The notes under the pieces are model-generated. The model did not search any database, was not told the DNA's origin, and was given only the letters and a program-made list of their open reading frames with translations. The position numbers and the translations under genes were made by a program. Shown in pieces: positions 42,124 through 53,349 of a stretch of DNA of 64,000 nucleotides. Origin of the DNA: Chelydra serpentina (lineage: Eukaryota > Chordata > Testudines > Chelydridae). Numbering within the stretch: the stretch's first letter is position 1; the number at the start of each line of letters is the position of its first letter. The DNA is taken from assembly GCA_037349315.1 (NCBI GenBank), contig JBAIAC010000021.1:3596001-3660000 (forward strand). The letters are read 5' to 3'.

Positions 42124-43120
42124 CTGATTCTAAGGTGCAGGCGGGGTCTCCTAGGATCCCAATGGGCATTTCGACTTCCCCTACAGTGATATTCTGCCAG
42201 GAAGAAAGTCCCTGCTTGCAACTTCCTGAACAGTCCAGTGTTCTGAAAGATGCATGCGTCATGCACCTTTCTGGATCAGCCTGCGTTAATGTCTGTGAAA
42301 TGCCCACTGTGATCCACAAGTGTCTGGAGAATCATCGAGAAATATCTCTTCTGATTAATGTTACTCAGAGGCTAGATGGTCTCGTGCCAGAATTGGAATA
42401 TGGGTGCCATCTATCACCCCTCCGCAGTTAGGGAAGCCCATTTGTGCAAAGCCATTCACAATGTCACATATGTTGCCCAGAGCCATGTTTTTTCTGAGCA
42501 GGATGCGATTAATGGCCCTGCACACGTCCATCAACCCAAGTCTAACGGTCGACTTTCCCACTCTGAACTGGTTAGCGACTGATCGGTAGCAGTCTGGAGT
42601 AGCCAGCTTTCATAGTGCAATCGCCGTGTGCTTCTCCATGGGCAGGGCAGCCCTCATTCTCGTGCCCTTGCACTGCAGGGCTGGGGCGAGCTCATCACAC
42701 AGACCCATGAAAGTGGCTTTCCTCATCTCAAAGTTCTGCAGCCACTGCTCATCATCCCAGACATGCATGACCATGTGATCCCACCACTCAGGGCTTTTCT
42801 CCCAAGCCCAAAAGCAGCGTTCCACTGTGGTCAGCACCTCTGTGAATGCCACAAGCAATCTCGTGTCATAGCTACTACGCGTGGTGAGATCAACATCAAG
42901 CTCCTCTTCACTTCCCAAAACACTTAGCGGCAGATGAGGAAGGGGTGCTCCATGTGATAGCTATACAGAGTGCACCGCTCCGAATGCCGATACAAGTACC
43001 ACAAGTGCGTTCAGACACAGGCAGCTGACCATGTGAACACACAACAGTGGTTTCCCTGCAGCGATCTCTGAGCGTCACTGTAACTGCCGGCAGCGTACAT
43101 CTGTCAGTGTAGACAAAGCC
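42124..43120 (-). pseudogene. Second PIF/Harbinger relic, truncated transposase
   Basis: Minus-strand transposase fragments run from 42918 (WWDHMVMHVWDDEQWLQNF) through YRSVANQF...GKSTV and GFPNCGGVIDGTHIPI to GEVEMPIGILGDPA at about 42160, with several stops and frameshifts. The C-terminal catalytic Glu region, the Myb gene and the left terminus are absent. The right terminus near 43105-43118 (TCAGTGTAGACAAAGCC, then TGA) resembles a Harbinger end. A different subfamily from 33879-39251. Confidence 0.82.
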
Positions 43121-43123
43121 TGA

Positions 43124-43398
43124 GGCTATGTCTACATGCGCAATTGAACAACAAAACTTTTGTAGTTCAGATGTGTTAACTTCCCCCTCCCCTCAAAAGA
43201 GAAAAGTTTTGTCGCAGCAAGTGCCAGTGTGAATGGCACATTGTCGGCAGAAGCACTCTCCTGCTGACAATGCGAACTCCGCTCGTTGGGGGTGGAAGTA
43301 TTTTGTCAGCAAAAGAGCCGACAAACGGTGGCTATGCTGCCCGACTTTTAGCAACATAGCAGTGTCGCCAAAACCGGTGTAGTGTACACATGGCCTTA
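43124..43398. mobile_element. Harbinger-type MITE abutting the relic
   Basis: Left end GGCTATGTCTACATGCG and right end AGTGTACACATGGCC form an imperfect inverted repeat, with TGA/TTA next to the ends. No ORF. It lies immediately beside the terminus of the Harbinger relic. Confidence 0.65.
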
Positions 43399-43889
43399 GA
43401 CATTTTAGTGTTTTGTTTGATTTGCTTGGTAATCTGCTTTGTTCTGTTTGCTATCCCTTATAATCACTTAAAGACGGCTTTTTATAGTTAATACACTTTT
43501 TTAAAATTAAATCCAGTCTGTGCAATTCATAACGAGGGGGGGAGAGGGAGGGAAATTGTGCATATCTTCCTCCACATTGAGGGAGGGGGCAAATTTATGA
43601 GCTTATGGTGTACAGATTTCTCTACAGCGCAATGCAATATTATTTTGGGTATACTTTCCAGAGGGGAGCTGCACTTAAAAGCTGGGTGATTTCCTAGCTG
43701 AGACGTCTCATAGAGAGCTGTTTGCAGACTGGGTGATTCTACAGTCGTGTGTGTGCTGCCAGAGGCTGCAGAGCCTAATTCAGTGAAACAGGGAGAGGGA
43801 ACCCAGGCTAGTGGAACAGGCAGGCTCAGTGAAATCCCAGTACACCAGGTGGCATCCCAGAAGGCGGGGGTGGAGAGGTACAACCTGTC
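43399..43889 (+). repeat. LTR-like sequence
   Basis: A/T-rich sequence with ATAGTTAATACAC, a possible decayed polyadenylation region, followed by GC-richer U5-like sequence. ERV LTR origin is suspected, but ends were not found. It separates copy B from copy C. Confidence 0.35.
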
Positions 43890-44153
43890 ACAGCATCTAC
43901 TGGCTCATATCCGGTCAGTAACCTAACTCCACATGTTACTTTCTATGGGCTCTCTGCCATGCGCTTGTTTGTCCAACTTTGCATGACTCCACGCTTTTTC
44001 TGTCAGCACCCGTAGCTGTCAGCAGAAATGTCCATCTGGATGTTAGAACAGCGTCTCTACAGAAAGTCTCTTCCCACGCCTGGAGTGCTCTGTCCTTGGA
44101 TAGTAATTTATCAGTGATGTACAGTGATTTGATTCAATTGCGTGGTCCGTGGC

Positions 44154-44591
44154 TAGGGTTGCCAGGTGTCTCATTTTTTTACCAGAAAGTCCAGTCAAAC
44201 AGGGATCTGCCCAGTTTCTTGTCAGATCTACTGTCCGCACACCAAAAGTCTGGTTATCATGGATGGGGGTAGGCAGAAGAGGGTCATCAGCCCACGCCAG
44301 CCTTTGCACACTCGGGGCCACCTCCTATCCGTATCTTGTGGGCAGATGGTCTCCACGTCGGGGCTGCAGTGCCCATCCCATCCCTGGCGTAGAGCCCTGA
44401 TGGGGAAGAGTGAAGATTGAGTGATGAGAAATGCGGTGGCAGGGGAGAGGGGAAAGTGGGGGGAAGGGTCTGGGCATCAATGAAAGAGGCAGAGCAGGGG
44501 CTAGAGCCTCAGTGGGAAGAGGTGGGGCAGGGGAAACTTCCAGCGCTCTTGCTGTAGTGTCCTGTTTTCAGAAATTAGAAAGTTGGCAACC
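44154..44591. mobile_element. hAT-like insertion specific to copy C
   Basis: Ends GGGTTGCCAGGTGTC and AAAGTTGGCAACC are inverted. Copy A (about 21570-21585) lacks the insert. The flanking 8-mers are only partly alike. Its right end plus adjacent flank recur at 63384. Confidence 0.65.
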
Positions 44592-44930
44592 ACATGGCCA
44601 AGAGGAGAGAACAGTTAATGAAAGAACCGACAGCTCTACACTCCTCTGTACCAGGGCTTGATTAGTCCCTATATCTCACTGATAACACCAGCAGTGTTGC
44701 ATCATATGTGCTATTTCTGGAGGAATTCTGCATTACTGTGCAAGCTCAGAATTCATAGGCTCTGCAGATTTCTTTTCATTGCAGAATAAGTGATTTTGAT
44801 GGGGAAGCACTGTAATTACACCTTTTGCCCACTAGGGGCGGCTGTAGCACCAAAAGAGAGGGCAGCTGGCTCATGGCTGGAGAAGAGGGAGGGGGATAGA
44901 GGCTGCTTTCTTCACAGCACCCTGCCCATC
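44566..44930 (+). repeat. Flank segment duplicated at 63384-63752
   Basis: About 365 bp, spanning the hAT right end and copy C flank, is repeated in direct orientation at 63384-63752 with few differences. It also overlaps the A/C shared 3' flank. Confidence 0.85.
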
Positions 44931-46268
44931 AAGCCAGGTGTGGAGACAAGCGATATGGGGGAGATGGACTCAGTGAGGCACATGGGGCTGCTGGGGGAGT
45001 GGGTGGTCACAGGAGACAGTAGGGTGACATTGAGCAAGGGGCTGAATGCAAGTGGGGATGCAGGGACCTATGGGGACAGGACAAGTGGTGTCTGATTGAA
45101 TGAGTGAGGTTGGGGTGAGAAAAGGGCTCCATAAGGGAGGTTCTCCAACTCTGTAGTAATCACTCCCCCCCCCCCCCCCCCGCAAAACAAAAAAACCAAA
45201 AAAACCCTCAAAACCCTGTTCCATACTTTTCCCACCCACTCCCAACAACTCTCACAGTTCACTCCAGGCTCCTTCCCAGCACTTACTTCCCTCTCCCTCA
45301 GCTCCTCCATCACCCATGGCTCCCCCAAGCCCGTGCACTGCTTCTGAGGGGTGCGGGAAATACATTTCTATATTGTAGTTTAAATGAATTATTACTCAAA
45401 GTTCTGTGTTAATAGGTGTAGTAAGGAATCTATTGTTGAAAAATCACTTCCTGAATCTTTTTTAGTTGTTTGTACTGTTATAGACATAGTTGCTGACAGG
45501 TATTTTGAAATAAATTACCAAAATAATTGAAATTAGCATAATTATTTTGACAAATAAAATATGCAGAATTTTAAAATATGCACAACATTTTTAGGTTTTT
45601 TTGGCATTGAATGTGCATCTCTCTTTGTGCTCCTGCCACTCACATGGTTCATGAGGTCTCATGTTCAGTTAGGCCTTAGAATATTTGGGTTGGTTCATTT
45701 TAAAGATTTATACTTCACACAGGCTTTTCCCCATGACATCTGAAAGCACCAGTTTGTTTAATAGCAAAGAAACATCAGGTTAGACAGACCTTTGTTACAC
45801 ATTAGGTACATAGTTCATCACATTTCTATTTAAAATAGACGGCATGAGCAGTTCCTGAGTCTTCTTTCAATCACACGCCCTGGGCTGTCCTGCCCCTTAG
45901 CCCAATCCATGCTGAGATGGGACTGCAAATCCCACCTCTAGATGTTGCCCAAGAGTCACCCAAAGCTGCAACCAGGGTAGGTGTGGAGGAAAGCTCCTGG
46001 CTCGGTCCCATCTAGACGGGGAGGTGGGGTGTGTGTCTTTACTGCATCCTACCTAGATGTGTGTATGTGGAATAGAAAAAGAGAGACTTGGCTGGATCCC
46101 AGCTAGATGAGAGGAGGGGATATCCTAGGTTGATCCCAGCTAGATGCAGGGGGTCCCTAATGCAGTAGGCTGTGACCATCTGCTCTAAAATTCCCCCACC
46201 TGTCTGCTCTTCCCCACACTGCTCAGCAGAGTCCTCTTCCCTGCCCCACACAGTCTCTCTGCTGGGCA
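44931..46268. other. 3' flank of copy C
   Basis: Inverted counterpart of copy A 19860-21460. A C-homopolymer run is at 45163-45181. No additional gene seen. Confidence 0.5.
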
Positions 46269-48301
46269 TCATGGGCACAGGACCATTGCCTGGTCTGTAT
46301 CTGCTGACGCTGGGTCAGACCCATCAGCTGCCAGAAGCCCCGCTAGCCCAGGCAGTGACACCAGGGTGTTGGTGTGAGTGAGCTGGTGCCGGGTGAGGTT
46401 GCCCAACTGAGAAAAGCCCTTGCCACAGTCAGCACAACGGTGCGGCCGCTCCCCTGTGTGTGTGCGCTGGTGTGCTCTCAGGTGTCCGATCTGTGCAAAG
46501 CTCTTGCCACAGTTGGTGCAGTGGTGTGGCTGCTCCCCGGTGTGTGTGCGCTGATGTATTCTCAGGCTTGAGTTGTGTGCAAAGCTCTTGCCACAGTTGA
46601 TGCACTGATATGGCCGCTCCCCTGTGTGTGTGCGCTCGTGTATTCTCAGGTGTCCGATCTGTGCAAAGCTCTTGCCGCAATCGGTGCAGCGGTGTGGCTG
46701 CTCCCCGGTGTGTCTGCGCTGATGTATTCTCAGGCTTGAGTTGTGCGCAAAGCTCTTGCCACAGTTGGTGCACTGATACGGCCGCTCCCCAGTGTGTGTG
46801 CGCTCGTGTATTCTCAGGTGTCCGATCTGTGCAAAGCTTTTGCCACAGTTGGTGCACTGATACGGCCGCTCCCCTGTGTGCATGCGCTGGTGTTTTCTCA
46901 GCGCTGAGATCTGTGCAAAGTCCTTGCCACAGTCAATGCAACGGTATGGCCGCTCCCCTGTGTGCGTGCGCTGGTGTCTTCTCAGCACTGAGATCTGTGA
47001 AAAGCCCTTGCCACACTCATCACAGCAGTACGGCCGCTCCCCAGTGTGTGTGCGCTCGTGTTTTCTCAGGTGTCCGATCTGTGCAAAGCTCTTGCCGCAG
47101 TTGGTGCAGCGGTGTGGCTGCTCCCCGGTGTGAGTGCGCTGATGTATTCTCAGGCTTGAGTTGTGTGCAAAGCTCTTGCCACAGTTGGTGCACTGATACG
47201 GCCGCTCCCCGGTGTGCGTGCGCTCGTGTATTCTCAGGTGTCCGATCTGTGCAAAGCTCTTGCCACAGCTGATGCACCGATACGGCCGCTCCCCTGTGTG
47301 CGTGCGCTGGTGTCTTCTCAGCACTGAGATCTGTGCAAAGCCCTTGCCACACTCATCACAGCAGTACGGCCGCTCCCCAGTGTGTGTGCGCTCGTGTTTT
47401 CTCAGGTGTGCAATCTGTGCAAAGCTCTTGCCACAGTTGGTGCAGTGGTGTGGCTGCTCCCCGGTGTGTGTGCGCTGATGTATTCTCAGGCTTGAGTTGT
47501 GTGCAAAGCTCTTGCCACAGTTGGTGCACTGATACGGCCGCTCCCCGGTGTGTGTGCGCTCGTGTATTCTCAGGTGTCCGATCTGTGCAAAGCCTTTGCC
47601 GCAGTTGGTGCAGCGGTGTGGGTGCTCCCCGGTGTGTGCGCACTGATGTATTCTCAGGCTTGAGTTGTGTGCAAAGCTCTTGCCACAGTTGGTGCACTGA
47701 TACGGCCGCTCCCCAGTGTGTGTGCGCTCGTGTATTCTCAGGTGTCCGATCTGTGAAAAGCTCTTGCCGCAGTTGGTGCACTGATATGGCCGCTCCCCAG
47801 TGTGTGTGCGTTCGTGTATTCTCAGGTGTCCGATCTGTGCAAAGCTCTTGCCGCAGTTGGTGCAGCGGTGTGGGTGTTCCCCGGTGTGTATGCGCTGATG
47901 TATTCTCAGGCTTGAGTTGTGTGCAAAGCTCTTGCCGCAGTTGGTGCACTGATATGGCCGCTCCCCGGTGTGCGTGCGCTCGTGTATTCTCAGCTTTGAG
48001 CTCTCTGCAAAGCTCTTGCCGCAGTCAGCGCAGCGGTGAGGCCTCTCTCCGGTGTGCATGCGCCGGTGCTGGTTCAGTGCAGAAGTGTTGCTGAACATCT
48101 TGCCGCAGTCGATGCAGTGATGGGGACACCAGTCCATGGAGAGTCTCTGGTGTGTAGCCACATCTGGTCTCCGGGTGAGTCTACCCAGGGGACGGACTGC
48201 ATCCTCTGCATGGATCCCCCTGTGGGCCGTGAGATCCCCCGTTCCTGCTGCGCTCTCCTCACACTCAGACTCTATCCTCGTTCCCCCCAGGATCCCGAGC
48301 C
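46269..48301 (-). CDS. Copy C exon 4: linker and 21 zinc fingers
   Basis: The exon follows a CTCTCCAGCAG| acceptor and contains 21 tandem C2H2 fingers, all with both Cys and both His, joined by TGERP, TGEHP or TGEQP linkers. Two modules dominate: [10 protein letters not shown] (fingers 3, 6, 8, 12, 17, 19) and [10 protein letters not shown] or close variants. Fingers 7-10 and 11-14 are a duplicated four-finger block, each ending in [17 protein letters not shown]. Stop at 46269-46271. Confidence 0.95.
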
Positions 48302-51300
48302 CTGCTGGAGAGAGCAGAGGGAATCCCGGTGTGAGCTCACGGTTAAGGCTACAGGTTTGTCAAGGATGGGAAAATGTCACGGATGGAGCCATTTCCCCAT
48401 TTGTCCGTGACTGGTTTTTGGATGGGTGCCTCACCCTGCAATGGAGGCTCCGGTCCCACAGGGCGGGACCAAATGCCTCACTCTGGGAATTGAGACCTGC
48501 AATGCAGGGTTACAGTGCCACCCAGATTGGCCCCTCCTTCCTGTCATTATGGTGGGGGAAGGAGGCCAAACTTCAGTGAATGGCTTTGCCACTCGGATCC
48601 ACTCTTGCCCACCCCAACCACTCTGCACCAGGCTGGGGTCAGGGTTGCAGCGCTGGGGGACCTGCTGGGCGGTTGGTGACCCCTGGGCACTGCGAGGAGG
48701 AGGAAATGTTTTATTAAAAATCATGGAGCAGTCACAGCACGTTTAGTGACCTGTGACTTTTACTCCATTTACTGGTCCTGCCCTGTGATTTCTGATACGA
48801 AATGCTGTGCCAAATCTGCAGCCTGACTCAGGGTGGTTCTACCCTATGTTGTCTGTGCAGCACCTGGCGCCTGCTCCCACGTGCGCCATGCCCCTCGTGA
48901 GTCTTGTTTTGTGCTTAAACTGTAGCCGGCCCAGACACTGGGCAGCACCTGGAACAAAGGGGCCCTGATCCAGGACTTGGGCCCCTAGGTGCTAACGCAG
49001 CTGAAAATGCGTCCAGGGTTTATTCTCAATCTGATTTTGGTTTTATTTCTATCAGAGGTTTTTATTTTCATAGAATCATAGAAGATTAGGGTTGGAAGAG
49101 AGCTCAGGAGGTCGTCTAGTCCAATGGTTCTTAAACTTTTTTTCATGGACCTCTTGAAAATTCCTGAGGGTCTCGGCGGACCACGTAATGAACTTTCCAA
49201 ATGTTGTCCCTGCCATTAGCTAACTATTGTAAATCGCTTTGGATAAAAGCGCTGTATTTTAAAAAACCCAAAACCATAATAACTATCTCGCTTGCGTGCA
49301 TATTAACTGCAGACATAGCTCAGCTTTAAGATGCTAAACAAATCTGTGAGTCAACTAGAAAAATGTATGCTCTCATCGCAAATCTTAATACAATACTGAA
49401 AAGGAGAGTAAAAGCCATTTACTCAGACTTATGCAATTTCTCTGAGATGGCTACTGTAAATTTGATTAATACATCACACCCACAGAACAGTAAAAATAAA
49501 TAATAAAGTGACACAAACAGCTAAACAAAACCACAAACAAACAAATGACAACACTGAAAATACAAGGGAAGTAAAATATCAAGTGATTGCTTATGGGTAT
49601 TTAAAATGAGTGTTTAGGACCCACGCTGTACAAATGCACCAGAGCCCTGTAGAAACAGGCAACCTTCTCCTGGTTTCACATTGTGTTGTGTGTGTCACCA
49701 ACTCAAAAACTCACAGTGCACTCGCTGAGTTTTTATAGGCTCTGGGGCACATTAACACATGGCTTGGAGTTCGCACACAGATCCCTGCCTCAAAGAGCTT
49801 GCAAATAAGGTCTTTAACATACAAAACACCAAGCAGTAGCCCCACCAAACCTAGTGCTGCTTGCTACTTAACAGTCGATGGGAATACTCTCACACCCCGA
49901 ACCCTTCCTGCACTCCAACTCGCTGTCCTGAGCCCCTTCCTGCACCCCGCACCCCCTTCTACACCCAACCCCTTTCCCCAGCCCTACATTCATGGCCCTG
50001 CATGGAATTTCCCCACCCAGATAGTGTCCTTGGGCCAAAAAGTTTCGCCACCCCTGGTTAGACGGACACCTGTTAAGGATGATCTAGAAATATTAGCCCT
50101 GCCTCACTTCAGGGAACTTTATTAGATGATCTATCAAGGTACCTTCTAGGCCTACAATTTTATGATTCATAGATATCAAGGCCAGACAAGCTCACTCTGA
50201 CTCCAAACTCCATCTTACCACTGTGATTTTCCACAGTAAGAACAAAGGGGTGTCCTTCCACATGGCAGAGGGTATAAAAGGTCCTGGAAACCCCTCCATT
50301 TTGGCTTCATTCCTGCTTCCAATCTTTATCTCTGGAGTAACCTCTGTACAAGTGAAGTTTTGAACAAAGGACTGAATGACCCATCCATGCATTGGACGCA
50401 ATTCCATCAAGCCTGAAATAAGCCTGAACCAAGAACTTGGGGCTTGGTCCTTTGGGATCGGGAAAACCTTTTTCTTTAACTGGGGACACTGGTTTTCATA
50501 ACCATTTGTTCCTATAAGGAGTGCTACTGGTGGTCATACAAGGGAACTAGGCTGTCTGAGGGAATTGCTTGTATAACTTCTGGTTAGCCAGTGGGGTGCT
50601 ACCGAAGTCCTCTCTGTTTGGCTGGTTTGATCTGCCTTAGTAGTGAAGGACCCCCCAGTCTTGGGCTGTGACTGCCTTGCTCTAAGCAGTTCGTCCTGAA
50701 TTGATACTCTCAGTTGTGTCACCCAAGAGCACCCCTTGTTACACTTCTACATTAAGGAGCCCTCCGCTAGCAGCTGTGTAAATCAGAAGGGACTGGATTA
50801 TTATCACTCACCTGAGAAGGGGCTCTCAGGCCCTGAGCTTTCCCTGGAGTCCTCAGCATCCCAGACCCAGAGCTCTGTCTCCCCTAGCTCGATCCGGTGG
50901 ATTAAGTCTGGTGGGGAATCTGAATAGCCTGTTTGGGGGGAAAGAATCAGTTTTTCCCTACAGTTTTGGGGGCAGGGACTCATTTATATGTTTGTGCAGC
51001 CGAGCACAACAGGGCGCCGATCTCGGTCAGGGTGTCTGCGCAGCACTGGGCATGACGAGGCCCCAAATTTGCTCAGGGTGTGTCTGCGCAGTACCTCCCA
51101 CAGGGAGACACTGCTCTCAGTCGCTGCTTTAGAGGCAGGGCCTAACAAAGGTGAGGCGAGTGAGGCACTTGCCTAGGGCCTGCAAGCTGAGGGGTGCAGA
51201 AAAGTCCCCGAGTCGGCAGCATTTTGGTGGCGAGGGTCCCTCTTGCTTCGCATGCAAAAATATCTAGTTACGGCTCTGTTCAGAGGACAGCCCAAGAGAT

Positions 51301-52338
51301 CCCAAGTACAAGAATAATGAAATACATCTTCCTTAGAGGAGATTTATTCCCATCCCCCACGAGGCAAGTTTGGTTCGTACTCTGAAGCTATGGAACCTTC
51401 TCAGTTTGCTTTGGGGGCTGAGTCATGTGGCATACGGTGGCTCCATTACACAGACCTATCAGTTCTTTTGCTTCGGATGCATCATTGTTCTACTGTATGG
51501 TTGTTAAATTTATGATATTCATTCTTTTTGGGAAGGTGTGGAGCATTTACAAGCAGCTGGAGAGGTTTTTTTCCTGCCTTATTTGTCTAACTAGAGTCAG
51601 TTCTTGAGGCAGAGTTGCTGCCCTGGGTGTCTGGGCTGGGATTCCTGGAAGAGGTTGTTGCTCATGTGCTGTTTGCAACCACCTCTGTTGCAGGACTGAG
51701 GTACATAATGTTAGACTAAGATTAGATCCAGGCTCTGTAGGCCTGATTTCTCCTTTAACAGGAAGCCAGCCTGAAAGGGACTGACATTTGCCACCACATG
51801 GCAGCTGAGGCATCAAGGGAACTCGCCAGAACTAAAGGAGGGGAAATTGGTCCTTACCCAAGGAAACAAGGGCCTGGTAATTGCTCAGCATCTGGTCCCG
51901 GTACAGCTGCTTCTCTGGCCGGGATAAGAGCTCCCACTCCTCCCGGGTGAAATACAGAGCGACGTCCTCAAACGCCACCTGGAGCTGCTGGCACAAGCGT
52001 TACACACTCAGCACCTGGAGCCTCCAGCCCCAGCCCGGAGTCTCAGCAGGGCCTTCCCCGCCCCAGGGAGGCTCCCGGTTTTGTGGGTGGGTCCGGGGGG
52101 GGCTCAGAACCGCTCCCCGGCCCCAGCGCTCCGGCTGCTGCAGCCCCTGAGCCCCCGGGCTGCGCTGGTGCAAAGCGGGACCCCGGGCCCTGCCTGGCCG
52201 CTCCGCTCCCTGCCCCGGGGTCACTAGCGCGGGAGGGACCCGGGTCCCGGCCCCCCTCGCCCCCAGCCGGGACCAGCCAGTGCCCGGTCGGGGAGTCCCC
52301 GCCCCGCGTCCTACCTGCGCCGGCCCCGCTGCAGCCAT
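46269..52338 (-). CDS. Intact KRAB C2H2 zinc-finger gene, copy C (766 aa)
   Basis: Exons 52338-52315, 51984-51858, 50928-50812 and 48301-46269 join in phase to 2301 nt (767 codons with stop) without any internal stop. The product begins MAAAGPAQ and has KRAB-A (residues 9-51), KRAB-B (about 52-75), a 75-residue linker, 21 C2H2 fingers (about 150-735) and a 34-residue tail. KRAB-ZNFs are nuclear repressors: the fingers read DNA and KRAB normally recruits TRIM28/SETDB1. All splice sites are GT/AG. Intron 2 is 929 bp and lacks the insertions seen in copy A. The very similar fingers imply recent internal duplication. Target unknown; orthology to a named gene was not recognised. Confidence 0.92.
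48302..49060. other. Intron 3 of copy C, 3' part
   Basis: Inverted homolog of 16290-18312 of copy A minus the LTR. No feature other than the splice acceptor. Confidence 0.6.
49062..49128 (-). mobile_element. CR1 3' terminus fragment
   Basis: TTTCATAGAATCATAGAAGATTAGGGTTGGAAG...CTAGTCCAA is the reversed CR1 tail, about 65 bp only. Confidence 0.75.
49122..50066. repeat. Two partial hAT-type ends in intron 3 of copy C
   Basis: The left part starts TGGTTCTTAAACTTTTTTTC. The right part reads, on the minus strand, CAGGGGTGGCGAAACTTTTT followed by GGCCC. Both are typical hAT MITE termini, but they do not pair with each other, so two separate elements are likely. AT-rich sequence between them is unassigned. 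Confidence 0.45.
50067..50175 (-). repeat. Old CR1 remnant shared with copy A
   Basis: The minus-strand orientation matches the 3' region of the CR1 at 13811 in copy A (AGGCAGGGCTAA, TGTCCGTCTAACC). This shows that the CR1 predates the A/C split. Confidence 0.55.
50176..50736 (+). repeat. LTR-like sequence specific to copy C
   Basis: A GGTATAAAAGG promoter-like box is at 50270-50280, and the unit ends CCCCTTGTTACA at 50736, consistent with an LTR 3' terminus. The copy A/B intron (about 300 bp, 13497-13800) is missing here. The left end was not resolved. Confidence 0.4.
50812..50928 (-). CDS. Copy C exon 3: KRAB-B and linker
   Basis: A 117-bp exon, acceptor CCAAACAG| and donor TTCTCAG|GTGAG. 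It encodes [20 protein letters not shown], followed by an acidic/serine linker. No stop. Confidence 0.92.
51858..51984 (-). CDS. Copy C exon 2: KRAB-A box
   Basis: A 127-bp exon between GTGCCAGCAG| and CCTTGG|GTAAGG. It encodes [20 protein letters not shown] then [16 protein letters not shown]. As in copy A the usual MLE is altered (MLS). Confidence 0.94.
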
Positions 52339-52680
52339 CGCCGGGCTCGGCCCCGGCCGCTTCCTCCGCCCGGGCAGCGACTTCCCGCCCCGCGGCTGGT
52401 GCCTCCCCGGGGCCGCCTCCCGCCCGCTCCTCGCTCGCGGGGCGCTGGGAGACGCGCCGGCTCCAGCCCTGCAGCGCTCCCCGCTCCGCCCCGCGCCTGC
52501 GCCGGCAGCTCCTTCAGCCGGGGAAGGCCCCAGTGCTTCCTTCCGGCCCAGCCCCCCCCGGACGCCTGGGTCCCGAGGCCAGATGCCAGCAGCGCTCGCT
52601 CGCCCGTGAGGGGACAGCCCGGTCTCCGCCCTTAGGCTGTGAGTGGGGCCCCGCTGTGCCGTGTTGCGCTGGGAGCCCGG
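52020..52680 (-). promoter_or_regulatory. CpG-island promoter of copy C
   Basis: A very CpG-rich block around exon 1, homologous to 5480-6300. The long ORFs on both strands are composition artefacts. Confidence 0.65.
52315..52338 (-). CDS. Copy C exon 1 (coding part)
   Basis: ATG at 52338 begins MAAAGPAQ, ending at GCGCAG|GTAGG in phase 0. Identical to copy A exon 1. Confidence 0.82.
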
Positions 52681-52729
52681 ACTCCTGGGTTCTCTCCCGC
52701 CTCTGGGATGGGACTGGGAGTGGGAATTG

Positions 52730-52850
52730 GGGTGACCAGATGTCCCGTTTGTAGAGGGACAGTCCCACTTTTTGGGACTCTTTCTTATATAGGCTCCTAT
52801 TACCCCCCACCCCCTGCCCCGATTTTTCACAGTTGCTGTCTGGTCACCCT
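52730..52850. mobile_element. hAT MITE (GGGTGACCAGA family)
   Basis: GGGTGACCAGATGTCCC and GCTGTCTGGTCACCC are inverted ends of a roughly 120-bp unit. A GTGGGAATT duplication is found before it (about 52720-52728) and, after removing the next element, behind it (about 53355-53363). Confidence 0.8.
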
Positions 52851-52854
52851 AGTG

Positions 52855-53349
52855 CAGTGGTTCCCAAACTGGGGTTCGTGAACCCCTGGGGGTTCCCGAA
52901 ATGTTACAGGGGGTTCTCGGGGGAAAATTCCCTAATGGCGGACAGAGCTGTCCCTAGGGACCCCGGGGGGCAGCACGGAGCCAGCAGCCCAGAGCCCCTG
53001 GACTTCCAAGAGCTAAGCAGACACTGATACTCTTTGATGAAACATAGGAGCCTGGTCTTATAACAGGTTTATTCAAAGTGAGACAAGCTACGAAAGTGAG
53101 ACCTTGGAAGAGTGTTGCCCGTTTCATAATGTAATAAAAATACTGTAATGATATATAATAATTAATAATAAATAGTGTGTAATAAGCATGTCATACAACA
53201 CATTTTATATTTCCAAGATCACTGCTTTTATAATTTACACTCAGGCAAAGGAGAAAATCCCTGGAAATGTTCATTTTTAGGAGGGGGTTCGCGAGACTTG
53301 ACATTTTAGTGAAAGGGGTTCACGGGTTGTTAAAGTTTGGGAACCACTG
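52855..53349. mobile_element. hAT element inserted at the edge of another hAT
   Basis: The 495-bp unit has CAGTGGTTCCCAAAC and GTTTGGGAACCACTG as 15-bp perfect inverted ends and CCCTAGTG duplications (52847-52854, 53350-53357). The duplicated target includes the last bases of the GGGTGACC MITE, so this insertion is younger. Confidence 0.93.

Noticed and set aside
41991..42431. 146-codon ORF spanning 42124 as a fusion gene
   Set aside because: Only the first part is the copy B finger-exon leader; beyond 42124 it is antisense to Harbinger transposase. No evidence of expression as a fusion.
46610..48094. Long Cys/Ser-rich ORFs on the plus strand (220 and 253 codons) opposite the copy C finger exon
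   Set aside because: They are antisense shadows of the 84-bp zinc-finger repeat: a period divisible by three without stops keeps the complementary frames open. No splice or promoter evidence.
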